Of a stretch of 64,000 nucleotides of DNA, positions 17,759 to 26,089 are shown piece after piece; the stretch's first letter is position 1; the number at the start of each line of letters is the position of its first letter. The position numbers were made by a program, and so were the translations under genes. The stretch is from Rhodococcus sp. B7740 (GTDB lineage: Bacteria; Actinomycetota; Actinomycetes; Mycobacteriales; Mycobacteriaceae), in the NCBI RefSeq assembly GCF_000954115.1, contig NZ_CP010797.1, positions 3,534,001-3,598,000 of the forward strand. The letters are read 5' to 3'. The notes under the pieces are model-generated. The model was given only the letters and a program-made list of their open reading frames with translations. It made no database searches and was not told the origin of the DNA.

Positions 17759-18943
17759 ATGCGTGACGAGTCCGCCACGAGCACGTCGCCGCGGTGGCGC
17801 GACCCCAAACGCTATCTGTGGCCGCTGGGGTTGATCATTCCTCTGAGCCCGTTCCTGGCCTGGGGGCTGGTATCTCTCCTCGGCCCCGGGGCGTTCTGGA
17901 CCCTCGGTCTGATGATCATGGGTGTCGCCCTACCGCTGGTGGACAGGTTCGCCGGAGTGGATCGCAGCAATCCCCCGGACGAGGCGATCGCCGCGCTGGA
18001 GAACGATCCGTACTACCGCTGGTGCGTCTACCTGTTCCTGCCGCTGCAGTACGCGGGGCTCGTCGCGGCCTGTTATCTGTGGGCGCACGGGCCGTTGGGA
18101 GTTCCCGAGCGAATCGGCCTCGCGATCACCGTCGGAATCGTCGGTGGAGTGGGCATCAACGCCGCGCACGAACTGGGTCACAAGCGGGCGCGCCTCGAAC
18201 GTTGGCTCTCGAAGGTGACGTTGGCGCAGACCTTGTACGGCCACTTCTACGTCGAACACAACCACGGACACCATCTGCGTGTAGCGACCCCGGAGGACCC
18301 GGCATCGGCGAAGTTCGGCGAGTCGTTCTGGAAGTTTCTGCCGCGCACCATCGTCCACGGCCTGCGCTCGGCCTGGACGCTGGAATCCCGACGCCTCGCC
18401 CGGCAGGGCCTGTCACGGTGGTCGTACCGGAACAATCTTTTCAACGCCGGGGCGATGAGCGTCGCGCTGTTCGCCGTACTGATCGCCGTCTTCGGCACCG
18501 TGATCGTTCCGTACCTGCTGATTCAGGCCGCAATCGCCATCGTGCTGTACGAGGCAGCGAACTACCTCGAGCACTACGGATTGCTGCGACAGAAACGGCC
18601 GAGCGGCCGCTACGGAAAGCCGACCCACCGGGACAGCTGGAACAGTGACCACCTGTGGAGCAACCTGTTCCTCTACCACCTGCAACGGCACAGCGACCAT
18701 CATGCGAATCCGGTGCGCCGATACCAGTCGTTGCGCACCGTCGACGAATCCCCGCAGCTACCGGCCGGCTACGCGGTGATGATCTTCTGCGCGCTGGTTC
18801 CGCCGCTCTGGCGCACGGTGATGGATCAGCGTCTGGTCGACTTCTACGACGGTGACGCTGACCTCGTCAACGTCGATCGTTCCGACGCGAGGGCAGTGCG
18901 GAAGCTCGAGCAGCTGTGTGTCGAGCGAGCCGAGGCGCACTGA
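17759..18943 (+). CDS. alkB: Alkane 1-monooxygenase
   Basis: A 394-residue integral-membrane diiron hydroxylase. The histidine boxes are HELGHK (near 137), EHNHGHH (near 166), the NYLEHYG element (near 268) and LQRHSDHH (near 308). About six membrane helices surround them. It hydroxylates terminal carbons of n-alkanes using electrons from rubredoxin. Unlike typical rhodococcal alkB1 operons there is no rubredoxin, rubredoxin reductase or alkU gene after it, and no rubredoxin CxxCG domain is fused at the C-terminus, so electrons must come from elsewhere in the genome. Confidence 0.93.
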   Translation: MRDESATSTSPRWRDPKRYLWPLGLIIPLSPFLAWGLVSLLGPGAFWTLGLMIMGVALPLVDRFAGVDRSNPPDEAIAALENDPYYRWCVYLFLPLQYAGLVAACYLWAHGPLGVPERIGLAITVGIVGGVGINAAHELGHKRARLERWLSKVTLAQTLYGHFYVEHNHGHHLRVATPEDPASAKFGESFWKFLPRTIVHGLRSAWTLESRRLARQGLSRWSYRNNLFNAGAMSVALFAVLIAVFGTVIVPYLLIQAAIAIVLYEAANYLEHYGLLRQKRPSGRYGKPTHRDSWNSDHLWSNLFLYHLQRHSDHHANPVRRYQSLRTVDESPQLPAGYAVMIFCALVPPLWRTVMDQRLVDFYDGDADLVNVDRSDARAVRKLEQLCVERAEAH

Positions 18944-18947
18944 CAGC

Positions 18948-20150
18948 TCACACCGCAGCAGGTTCGTCGGTCTGCGCGCGCAGGTAACGGCCGAAGTGCG
19001 GCACCGTGAACGCGATGGTTCCTCGTTCGGCCGAGTAGATCAGGCCCTTCTTGATCAGTCCGTCCCGCGCAGGCGACAGTGACGCCGGCTTGCGCCCCAG
19101 CTCGGTCGCCACGGCCGAGGTCGGTACCGAGCCGTCGTCCACCGACAGTTCGGCCATCGCACGCATGTATTCGCGCTCGGCCGGCGTTGCCCGTTCGTAG
19201 CGAGAACCGAAGAATCCGACGGCCAGTTCCTCCTCCGCCGTCGGGGCGGCGACGCGCACGTCCTCGACGGTGATCGGGCTGTCGGCCGCGAGGTCCCACG
19301 TCGCCTTGCCGTACGCCTGGACGAAGTACGGGTAGCCGTCGGCGGCCGCGTACAGCGCATCCAAAGCGTCCGGAGTGAATTCGACGTCCTCCCGGTCGGC
19401 CGGGGCGATCAGGGCCAGATCGGCCGCCGCTCGTTCGAGTCGGCCGATCCGGTGGTAACTGAACAGGCGCTCGGAGTAGCTCTTGGACGCCGAGAGCACC
19501 GCGGGCAAGTGTGGCAGCCCGGCCCCGACGATGATCAGCGGCGCGGTGTCCTGGCTGAGCTCGTGGCAGGCAGCACACAGCGCGGAGATATCGGCGGGTC
19601 CCAGATCCTGCATCTCGTCGATGAAGATGGCGATGCCCACGCCCACGTCGCCGGCCAGCGCGGAGGCGTCGAGCAGAAGTTCCACGAGGTCGATCTCGAT
19701 GTCGCCGGAGTCGGCGCGGCCGGTCTTGGCCGGGACGTCGATGCCGGGTTGCCAGCGTTCTCGCATGCCCTTGTCCGCGGTGGCGCGCAGTGCGAAGGCC
19801 TTGAGCACGCCGAGGAACTCGTCGACGCGTTCGGGATCGCGGTGCGAGGCCGCAATCCCACGGACCGCCATGTGCAGCGCCGACGACAGCGGTCGACGCA
19901 ATTCCTGGTCGGGGCGAGCCTCGATCTTGCCGGTGCCCCATCCGCGGGCGATCGCGGCGGAGCGGAGTTGATTGAGCAACACCGTCTTCCCGACGCCTCG
20001 CAGCCCGATGAGTACGACGCTGCGTTCGGGTCGGCCGCGGGTGATGCGTTCGAGCACGACGTCGAAGGCGTCGAGCTGCTTCTTTCGGCCTGCGAGCTCG
20101 GGTGGGCGCTGGCCGGCGCCGGGAGCGTAAGGGTTACGCACGGGGTCCAT
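18948..20150 (-). CDS. AAA ATPase with C-terminal winged-helix-like region
   Basis: A 400-residue P-loop ATPase resembling archaeal Orc1/Cdc6-type or ATP-binding STAND proteins. Walker A is GLRGVGKT (about 50-57) and Walker B IFIDEMQDL (about 171-179), with a sensor segment IIVGAGLPHLPAVL. The last 110 residues (from SRYERATPAEREYMRAM) look like a winged helix: LGRKPASLSPARDGLIKKGLIY. Function unknown; DNA binding or regulation is plausible. The ATG at 20150 follows the family length. It overlaps nothing and ends 4 bases from alkB. Confidence 0.8.
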   Translation of the reverse strand: MDPVRNPYAPGAGQRPPELAGRKKQLDAFDVVLERITRGRPERSVVLIGLRGVGKTVLLNQLRSAAIARGWGTGKIEARPDQELRRPLSSALHMAVRGIAASHRDPERVDEFLGVLKAFALRATADKGMRERWQPGIDVPAKTGRADSGDIEIDLVELLLDASALAGDVGVGIAIFIDEMQDLGPADISALCAACHELSQDTAPLIIVGAGLPHLPAVLSASKSYSERLFSYHRIGRLERAAADLALIAPADREDVEFTPDALDALYAAADGYPYFVQAYGKATWDLAADSPITVEDVRVAAPTAEEELAVGFFGSRYERATPAEREYMRAMAELSVDDGSVPTSAVATELGRKPASLSPARDGLIKKGLIYSAERGTIAFTVPHFGRYLRAQTDEPAAV

Positions 20151-20265
20151 GGGGCCAAAGTTACAACGAATCGTGCAATATATGCGGACATCTAGCTCGT
20201 GTCCTAGAGATCTGTATTCGCTCGATACTTGCGCGCCAGTCCAGGTCGCGGCTAAGTTCGTCGCT

Positions 20266-20307
20266 GTGAAGCGCATTCTCGTAGTACGCCGCCGTAGCGG
20301 GGTCTGA
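20266..20307 (+). CDS. Possible leader peptide MKRILVVRRRSGV
   Basis: A 13-codon frame beginning GTG AAG CGC and ending TGA at 20305-20307. Its codons 4-7 are Ile-Leu-Val-Val, a run of branched-chain residues as expected of a leader sensing leucine, isoleucine or valine supply, and it precedes a LeuA-type regulatory domain gene by 71 bases. No strong ribosome site is visible, so it might be leaderless. Identification rests on position and composition only. Confidence 0.4.
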   Translation: MKRILVVRRRSGV

Positions 20308-20310
20308 TTC

Positions 20311-20351
20311 GGACCGACCCCTCGCTGCGGGTCGTCGTGCTACCTCGGTCC
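20311..20351 (+). promoter_or_regulatory. Possible attenuator stem-loops
   Basis: Two partly exclusive pairings follow the leader peptide: GGACCGA (20311-20317) with TCGGTCC (20345-20351), and CGACCC (20315-20320) with GGGTCG (20329-20334). They share bases 20315-20317, so they could act as alternative structures. The sequence lies 28 bases before the next start codon. Confidence 0.4.
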
Positions 20352-20378
20352 TCCCTTCACATCCGGAAGACCACTCCC

Positions 20379-20855
20379 ATGAATGCACTTGCTTCTTCTT
20401 TCGCCACAGATCCTTTCCACGGCCGTTTCGGCTGCTCTCTGCCGCGCACGATGCGGGACCAGATCGCCGAGTCCACCTGGCACTCCATGACGTGGACGGC
20501 CTTCACCGACCGCTTCTCGCCCACCACCGGGCCTCTTCGGCTCGGATCGTGGACCGGGACGAAATCCACCGGTTGCAAGATCGAGTTCGACGCCACCTTC
20601 GGCATCGGCGACACGATCATCGCCTGTGCTGCAACGACATACGGTCCGATCGAGGCGTTGACATCGATGCTCCACGACGCCGGATTCCGGATCGAGATCC
20701 TCTCGTTCCACCAGCAGATCATCGGCGACGAGACGGCAACCTTCATCCTCGCCGAGCACGACGGTCGTCGCGAATGGTCGATGGGCATGGCTGCCGACGC
20801 CGACCTGTCGTCGATCAGGGCCATCCTCGCCGGGGCGAACATCCTGCATCGGTAG
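20379..20855 (+). CDS. Free-standing LeuA regulatory (dimer) domain protein
   Basis: A 158-residue protein with no catalytic TIM barrel. Residues about 65-158 match the leucine-binding regulatory domain of 2-isopropylmalate synthase: TFGIGDTIIACAATTYGPIEALTSML, then an alternating strand/helix pair containing IGDETATFILAEHDG and the closing WSMGMAADADLSSIRAILAGANIL, equivalent to the WGVG...AS..AI..A.N segment of LeuA. The first 60 residues (SLPRTMRDQIAES) resemble the LeuA linker. It probably binds leucine or a related metabolite. The leader peptide and hairpins upstream suggest control by branched-chain amino acids. Confidence 0.75.
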   Translation: MNALASSFATDPFHGRFGCSLPRTMRDQIAESTWHSMTWTAFTDRFSPTTGPLRLGSWTGTKSTGCKIEFDATFGIGDTIIACAATTYGPIEALTSMLHDAGFRIEILSFHQQIIGDETATFILAEHDGRREWSMGMAADADLSSIRAILAGANILHR

Positions 20856-20860
20856 CGCTT

Positions 20861-20898
20861 TCTTCCCCTGTCTAGCGCTCGTGCAAGACAGGGGAAGA
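20861..20898. terminator. Bidirectional terminator
   Basis: Perfect 13-base inverted repeat: TCTTCCCCTGTCT (20861-20873) and its complement (20886-20898) around a 12-base loop. It lies between the convergent LeuA-domain gene and the unknown minus-strand gene. Confidence 0.7.
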
Positions 20899-20903
20899 TC
20901 TCG

Positions 20904-21440
20904 CTAGGGCATCTCTATCGTCTCGGCTCGGTGGACTTCGGCCAGTGCACGGCGCAGGTAGGTCTCGGCGCGACCGCGACGCACCGCGAGTAGGTCCGCG
21001 ACCACCAACAATGCGTGCGCAGGCCTGGGCTTCGTACGTGATTGCTGTTCGACGTCGGCGACGCCCAAGGCTCCGGTGAGCACCTCGACGAACCCGGCGA
21101 TGTCCAGGTTCGGCAGCCAGTCCGCGCCGCGCACGGTCCGGCCCAGTACCTCCTGGACGTTCTCGCCGGTCAATCCATCGCTATGTACCTCTTCGAGCAA
21201 CGTGCGTACCATTTCGGCATGCACGTGCCCGGCCTGCGTCGAGTCCGAGCGGCCCAGTAGTTCGACGGCGTCGTCGAACGCGATCGGATCCCGCGCCGCA
21301 ACGGCGGCGAGGGCATCGTTCGTGGCATCGGCGATTCTTCGGACCTCGACGGGCCATTCGGCAGGCCAGGCGATGGGGACGCGACTCGGGGGAGCCGACG
21401 CCGGGGCAGGGGGAATCGACACGGGGGAGGAGTCGGTCAT
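20904..21440 (-). CDS. Uncharacterised 178-residue protein
   Basis: I do not recognise a family. The first 35 residues are Pro/Ser/Ala-rich (likely disordered); the remainder is predicted helical with repeated Ala/Leu/Glu heptads, for example VRRIADATNDALAAVAARD and AEMVRTLLEEVHSDGL. There is no signal peptide, membrane helix or metal motif. The ATG at 21440 is preferred over the in-frame GTG one codon upstream. It is transcribed towards the terminator at 20861 and is divergent from the diiron-like operon. Confidence 0.6.
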   Translation of the reverse strand: MTDSSPVSIPPAPASAPPSRVPIAWPAEWPVEVRRIADATNDALAAVAARDPIAFDDAVELLGRSDSTQAGHVHAEMVRTLLEEVHSDGLTGENVQEVLGRTVRGADWLPNLDIAGFVEVLTGALGVADVEQQSRTKPRPAHALLVVADLLAVRRGRAETYLRRALAEVHRAETIEMP

Positions 21441-21475
21441 CACAGCAGTCTCTCACTCGACTCCGACACGGTTCC

Positions 21476-21501
21476 TTTTACCTGTAACTGGTGTTTATAC
21501 T
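21476..21501 (+). promoter_or_regulatory. Candidate promoter of the diiron/reductase operon
   Basis: A TATACT -10 hexamer sits at 21496-21501, 53 bases before the ATG, in an AT-rich island unusual for this DNA. It overlaps an imperfect palindrome TGTAAC-N5-GTTTATA-like at 21483-21499 that could be an operator. No convincing -35 is present. Confidence 0.35.
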
Positions 21502-21554
21502 AAAGCGCGCACTGTGGCATCGGCCACACATGCGGATGTGGAGGAAGTGGCTCG

Positions 21555-22454
21555 ATGAACGAACGGAACACCGTCGCCTCGGATCCCGGCGAAGTGATGC
21601 TGCAGGCCAGGAACGTGAAGTTCGACTGGACCGATCTGCCGATGCACTGGGTGCCGGGTGACCCGTACACCACGCACGTCCTCAACGTCCTGCACCTGTT
21701 GCTGCCTGCCGGTGAGCACTGGTTCGTCGACACGTTCAAAGAGGCCCTGCCGTACATCGACGACGAGAAGCTGCGTGACGACGTCATCGGCTTCATCGGC
21801 CAGGAGGCCGTGCACGCCGAGGCCCACACCGGCGTACTCGTTCACCTCGAGGCCAAGGGGCTCGACCCCAAGCCGTTCACCGATCAGATGGAGTGGACCT
21901 TCGGCAAGGTACTCGGAGCCGATTCGGTGACGAGCCTGCGGGCGAAGAACAACCTGGTCGAGCGCTTGGCCCTGATCGCAGCCATCGAACACGTGACGGC
22001 GTTCCTCGGCGACTGGGTGCTCAACGCGGACGGTCTCGACCGCGCGGGCATCCACCCCACCATGCTCGATCTGCTGCGCTGGCACGGTGCCGAAGAAGTC
22101 GAGCACCGCTCGGTCGCCTACGACACGCTCCGATACTTCGACAAGCGCGAGGTCCGTCGCCTCCGAACCTTCGTGCTGGTCGTGCCGTTGATGGCGTACA
22201 TCTGGATGCGCGGGATCATCTTCCTGATGAAGAACGACCCGGAGCTGCAGTCCGCCCCGAGATCCGTGCGCAAGCCTCGGTCGGCTCTGTGGCGGAAGTC
22301 GGTCAGACGCGGCACCCTGCCCGCGTTGACGCACGTCGGTCGCAGCATGTCGCGCTACCTCAGGAAGTCGTACCACCCCAGCCAGGAGGGCTCGACCGCG
22401 CAGGCCGTCCGATACCTCGCGTCCTCGCCGGCCGCGCAGGCTGCGGCGAGGTGA
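21555..22454 (+). CDS. PF10118-type metal-dependent protein (ferritin-like diiron pattern)
   Basis: A 299-residue protein of the family usually labelled predicted metal-dependent hydrolase (COG3687). Conserved acidic/His pairs are IGQEAVHAEAH (near 78), AAIEHVTAFLGD (near 143) and HGAEEVEHRS (near 180), an E..H / E.H / H..EE..EH pattern that resembles a ferritin-like diiron oxygenase more than a hydrolase. A hydrophobic helix near 205-225 may anchor it to the membrane. It is co-translated with a reductase (GTGA overlap), which supports an oxygenase role. GAGGAAG precedes the ATG. Confidence 0.75.
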   Translation: MNERNTVASDPGEVMLQARNVKFDWTDLPMHWVPGDPYTTHVLNVLHLLLPAGEHWFVDTFKEALPYIDDEKLRDDVIGFIGQEAVHAEAHTGVLVHLEAKGLDPKPFTDQMEWTFGKVLGADSVTSLRAKNNLVERLALIAAIEHVTAFLGDWVLNADGLDRAGIHPTMLDLLRWHGAEEVEHRSVAYDTLRYFDKREVRRLRTFVLVVPLMAYIWMRGIIFLMKNDPELQSAPRSVRKPRSALWRKSVRRGTLPALTHVGRSMSRYLRKSYHPSQEGSTAQAVRYLASSPAAQAAAR

Positions 22455-23557
22455 AGCTCACCTCGCGTCGCGTCCCGCGGCTGCTTCCCAAGGATGCGCC
22501 ACCCGATCTGCGCGGACGGGCACATCCCGATCGGTCGATGCAGCTTCTCGGCACGTTTCTCAACGGATACATGCGTGCGGCTGCCGGTGGGGAGTACGAC
22601 GAGGCCGTCGCCGGCCACAATCCCGATTCCGCGTTGACGTTGGTCGTCACCGAACGCGAGATCGTCGCCGAGGACAACGATGTCGCGGCCATCACGCTCG
22701 CCTCGCCGACGGGGGATCAGCTGCCGATCTGGCATCCGGGCTGCCATCTCGATCTGCACCTGCCCTCCGGCCGCCGCCGCCAGTATTCGTTGTGCGGCAA
22801 CCCGGCCGATCGCAGCTCGTACCGAATCGCGGTGCGTCGAATCCCCACCGGTGCAGGTGGATCCATCGAGATGCACGGGCTCGAGCCGGGCACCGAGGTG
22901 ACCGTCCGCGGTCCCCGCAACGGATTCCCGTTCGTCGGTGAGGGCAATGCCCTGTTCGTCGCAGGTGGCATCGGCATCACTCCCATCATCGCGATGGTCC
23001 GAGCGGCACGGATTCTCGGCATGGACTGGCAGTTCGTGTACTGCGGTCGATCTCGCGACACGATGCCGTTCCTCGACGAGATCGAGAGCTGGGAGTCGGA
23101 CCGCGTGTTCGTGCGCACCGACGACGTCTACGGTTACCCCACCGAGGGCGAACTACTCCAGCGTGCACCCGCAGGAGGTGCCGTCTACTGCTGCGGCCCG
23201 ACCCCCATGCTCGACGCCGTGCGCCGCGATTTTCGCCAGTGCCCGGCCACGGCACTGCATTTCGAGCGTTTCGGCCCGCCGCCCATTCTCGACGGCACTC
23301 CGTTCGAGGTGCAGCTGATCAGCACCGGTGCCGTGCTCGACGTCGCGGCCGACGCGTCGGTACTGACCGCGGTCAAGGAACAGAAACCGAACATCGCATA
23401 CTCGTGCCAGCAGGGCTTCTGCGGTACCTGCAAGGTTCGGGTGCTGTCGGGTGAGCCCGAACATCTCGAATCTCGGCTCACTCCCGAAGAACAACGTGAT
23501 CACATGCTCATCTGCGTCTCCCGGGCACGCAGCGGGCGTCTCGTACTCGATCTATAG
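22451..23557 (+). CDS. Phthalate-dioxygenase-reductase-like flavin/2Fe-2S reductase
   Basis: A 368-residue reductase with the domain order FMN/FAD-binding barrel, NAD-binding domain, C-terminal plant-type ferredoxin. The flavin motif is RRQYSLCGNP (about 113-122), the nucleotide motif VAGGIGITPIIAMV (about 175-188), CCGPTPML near 255, and the [2Fe-2S] cluster ligands CQQGFCGTC plus a distal Cys in MLICVSRA. This architecture passes electrons from NAD(P)H to an oxygenase. The GTG start at 22451 overlaps the preceding stop, so the PF10118 protein is the likely acceptor. Confidence 0.9.
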   Translation: MKLTSRRVPRLLPKDAPPDLRGRAHPDRSMQLLGTFLNGYMRAAAGGEYDEAVAGHNPDSALTLVVTEREIVAEDNDVAAITLASPTGDQLPIWHPGCHLDLHLPSGRRRQYSLCGNPADRSSYRIAVRRIPTGAGGSIEMHGLEPGTEVTVRGPRNGFPFVGEGNALFVAGGIGITPIIAMVRAARILGMDWQFVYCGRSRDTMPFLDEIESWESDRVFVRTDDVYGYPTEGELLQRAPAGGAVYCCGPTPMLDAVRRDFRQCPATALHFERFGPPPILDGTPFEVQLISTGAVLDVAADASVLTAVKEQKPNIAYSCQQGFCGTCKVRVLSGEPEHLESRLTPEEQRDHMLICVSRARSGRLVLDL

Positions 23558-23571
23558 AACGGAAAACACTG

Positions 23572-24495
23572 TTGAGCAGCAACGCAGTTCGGACGACGGT
23601 CGTCAACGAGGGGATCAGCCTGGCGGTGTTCGAGAGCGGCAACCCCGAGGGTGATCCCATCGTCCTCGTCCACGGGTGGCCCGATACCCACGAGCTGTGG
23701 AGCCACATCGTCCCCCAGCTGGAGGACCGCTTCCGGGTGATCAGCTACGACTCCCGCGGAGCAGGCGAGAGCACGGTTCCCACCGAGCAGTCCGCCTACA
23801 AGCTGGCGCGTCTGGCCTCGGATTTCTACGCTGTCGCCGACGCCGTCAGCCCCGGCGCCCCGGTGCACGTGCTCGCCCACGACTGGGGTGCCGTGGAGGT
23901 ATGGGAAGCCGCCGCTCAGCCGCGTGCGAAGGACCGAATCCGCTCGTACACATCCATTTCCGGCCCGAACCTCGATCACCTCGGCAAGTGGTCGCAGTCG
24001 CGATTGCGCACACCCACTCTCACCGGTATCAAGCAGGTGCTCGCCCAGGTACGCGCGTCGTGGTACACCGTCACCTTCCACATCCCCCTCCTCGCCAAGC
24101 TGCGGATCAAACGGCAGTTCGCCAAGGGATGGCCCGCGTTTCTCGAAGAGTTCTCGGGCGTCGATCCCTCCCTCGTCACCCAGAACCCCACGCTGTGGTC
24201 CGACGCCACCAACGGCACCAATCTGTACCGCGCGAACATCCTTCCCATTCTGGGCAATCCACGCGACCGACACATCGACATCCCGGTCCACCTCATCGTC
24301 AACACCGAGGACGTCGCCGTGCGGCCGTATCACTACGACGACACCGGCAAGTGGGTGAAAGACCTGACCCGCAACGACATTCCGGCCGGACACTGGTCGC
24401 CGATCTCCCATGCCGACGACATCGCGAGGTTGACGCGAGAATTCATCGACTCGTTGGACACTCGAGCCGGTCAGGGGACCAATATCAGTTTGTGA
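23572..24495 (+). CDS. EphD-like alpha/beta hydrolase (epoxide hydrolase type)
   Basis: A 307-residue hydrolase with HGWPDTHELW (about 32-41), DSRGAGEST, and the nucleophile in AHDWGAVEVW (Asp near 104), the HDWG form used by epoxide hydrolases and dehalogenases. The late catalytic residues are in NTEDVAVRP and AGHWSPISHADD. It resembles the N-terminal half of mycobacterial EphD without the fused short-chain dehydrogenase. The start is TTG at 23572, 14 bases after the reductase gene; GAACGGAAA is the likely ribosome site. Operon position suggests processing of an oxidised product. Confidence 0.82.
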   Translation: MSSNAVRTTVVNEGISLAVFESGNPEGDPIVLVHGWPDTHELWSHIVPQLEDRFRVISYDSRGAGESTVPTEQSAYKLARLASDFYAVADAVSPGAPVHVLAHDWGAVEVWEAAAQPRAKDRIRSYTSISGPNLDHLGKWSQSRLRTPTLTGIKQVLAQVRASWYTVTFHIPLLAKLRIKRQFAKGWPAFLEEFSGVDPSLVTQNPTLWSDATNGTNLYRANILPILGNPRDRHIDIPVHLIVNTEDVAVRPYHYDDTGKWVKDLTRNDIPAGHWSPISHADDIARLTREFIDSLDTRAGQGTNISL

Positions 24496-25406
24496 CGGGT
24501 GAGTGGGGCTCGCTTCCACGCGCTCGCCACCTCGGCCAGCGGGACGTTCTCGTACTCCACGGTGATCTTGCCGGCCACGGCCCAGTCGGTCAGGGTTCGG
24601 TAGGCCTGCGCCGTGGCCTCGGGACCGTAGTGCAGCGGCATGAACCCGACGACGGTCGCCCCGAGCGATCGAAGGAGCTGCGCTGGAAGGGTGACCTCCG
24701 CACCGGCTCGGTCGCCGACCTGAACCAGACGAACGAGCCGATTTCCTGCGCGCAGTGCGGCCAGAGCGACTGTGCCCCAGGTGTAGTCGACCACGACGTC
24801 CGCGCCGGAGGATGCGTGCCGAATGGCGGAAGACAGTTCGTCGACGCTCTTGTCGCCGATGGCGACCGTCGCTGTGGCACCGAGCTCGCGGGTGGCGTCG
24901 AGCGCGCCCTCGTCGCGTCCGACGACCGTGATCGATCCGGCCCCGAGCAGCGTGGCGGCCTGCACTGCCAATCGTCCGACGACCCCGGTGCCACCGAGGA
25001 TCACCACGTTCTCCCCGTCCTTCATCCGGCCACCGTGGGTGAGCGGCATCAGGGCTGCCAGTCCGGCGTTGCCGAGCGTTGCGGCGGTCGAGAAGTCGAG
25101 CCCGTCGGGTAGTTCCACGAGCGACGCCGCCGGCACCAACGCCTGCTGGGCCATCGAACCGTAGGGCGCGACCGGTGGGCAGAAGTACACACGGCGACCG
25201 TCCTGTGTGGTGCCCGTGCCTTCGATACCGATCACGGTCGGCAGTGACTGCGGGCTGAGGTAGTGGGTGCCCGCGGCGATGACGATATCGACGGCATTGA
25301 GAGTTGCCGCCGCCACGTCGACCACCGCCATGCCGGGTGCCGGTTCCGGGTTGCCATGGTCTGCGTACGTGGGCACTCCGAATTCGGTCAGAACTGCGGC
25401 TTTCAT
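24471..25406 (-). CDS. Zinc-independent MDR oxidoreductase
   Basis: A 311-residue quinone-oxidoreductase-like protein: GroES-like start MKAAVLTEFGVPTYADHG, IGIEGTGTT, cofactor loop ILGGTGVVGRLAVQAA (about 129-144) and VVVDYTWG. Zinc ligands are missing. It is divergent from a TetR gene whose operator overlaps its promoter, so expression is probably ligand-induced. Its 3' end overlaps the EphD-like gene by 25 bases (convergent). Confidence 0.85.
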   Translation of the reverse strand: MKAAVLTEFGVPTYADHGNPEPAPGMAVVDVAAATLNAVDIVIAAGTHYLSPQSLPTVIGIEGTGTTQDGRRVYFCPPVAPYGSMAQQALVPAASLVELPDGLDFSTAATLGNAGLAALMPLTHGGRMKDGENVVILGGTGVVGRLAVQAATLLGAGSITVVGRDEGALDATRELGATATVAIGDKSVDELSSAIRHASSGADVVVDYTWGTVALAALRAGNRLVRLVQVGDRAGAEVTLPAQLLRSLGATVVGFMPLHYGPEATAQAYRTLTDWAVAGKITVEYENVPLAEVASAWKRAPLTRHKLILVP

Positions 25407-25433
25407 CCGTCCCCCTGTGAAGCGAATCGATAT

Positions 25434-25455
25434 TCACTGAATCAATATTCAGTGA
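25434..25455. promoter_or_regulatory. TetR operator
   Basis: Perfect palindrome: TCACTGAAT (25434-25442), CAAT spacer, ATTCAGTGA (25447-25455). Flanking CGATA/TATCG extends the symmetry. It lies between the divergent oxidoreductase and TetR genes and is markedly AT-rich. Confidence 0.7.
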
Positions 25456-25495
25456 GTATCGTGACGGCAGAGGTGTCAACAGGGAGGGTGTGACG

Positions 25496-26083
25496 ATGGC
25501 GGCCACGAGCCGGGCGCAGCAGGCCGAACAGACGCGCATCGAGCTGGAGAACGCCGCCCGCGTCGTGTTCGCCCGGTCCGGTTACCTCAACACCAAGATC
25601 GTCGACATCACCCGGCAAGCCGGCCGCGCAGCGGGGTCGTTCTACAACCATTACTCCGGCAAGGACGAACTACTGCTGGCGTTGGCCGAGCAAATCGGTG
25701 TGGATGCCGACATCATCGTCGCCACTCAGGATCCGACGGCCCGCGACCGCCCCACGATGCGGCCACACGTGGAGGTGTTCTGGCAGTTGATGACTCGACA
25801 CCGTGTGGTGATCGATGCCCTCCGCGACGCCGCACTCGTCAATGCGGACTTCGCCGAGCGAGTGCACCGATTCACGCAGGTCCAGTTCGAGCCGTGGGTG
25901 AACCGCCTCGCGAATTTCGAGAAGGCGGGCGTCGAGCTACCGGCATCCCCGGCCACCACCGCGATGCTGATCGGCGGTGCGGCGGAGAACTTCGCCCGGC
26001 TGTGGCAGGGCTCGCCCGAGCAAGGACTCGACGCTCTGGTGGCGTTCGTCGATCGGGGCGTCTTCGGTCCGGCCGCTCGGTGA
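25496..26083 (+). CDS. TetR/AcrR family regulator
   Basis: A 195-residue regulator. The DNA-binding domain is ENAARVVFARSGYLNTKIVDITRQAGRAAGSFYNHYSGKDELLLALAEQI (about 17-65 of the ATG-initiated form). The C-terminal domain is a TetR_C type with no recognisable ligand motif. ATG 25496 and GTG 25490 are both in frame; GGAGGG upstream suits either. The palindrome at 25434 suggests it represses itself and the divergent oxidoreductase. Confidence 0.87.
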   Translation: MAATSRAQQAEQTRIELENAARVVFARSGYLNTKIVDITRQAGRAAGSFYNHYSGKDELLLALAEQIGVDADIIVATQDPTARDRPTMRPHVEVFWQLMTRHRVVIDALRDAALVNADFAERVHRFTQVQFEPWVNRLANFEKAGVELPASPATTAMLIGGAAENFARLWQGSPEQGLDALVAFVDRGVFGPAAR

Positions 26084-26089
26084 ATCCAC

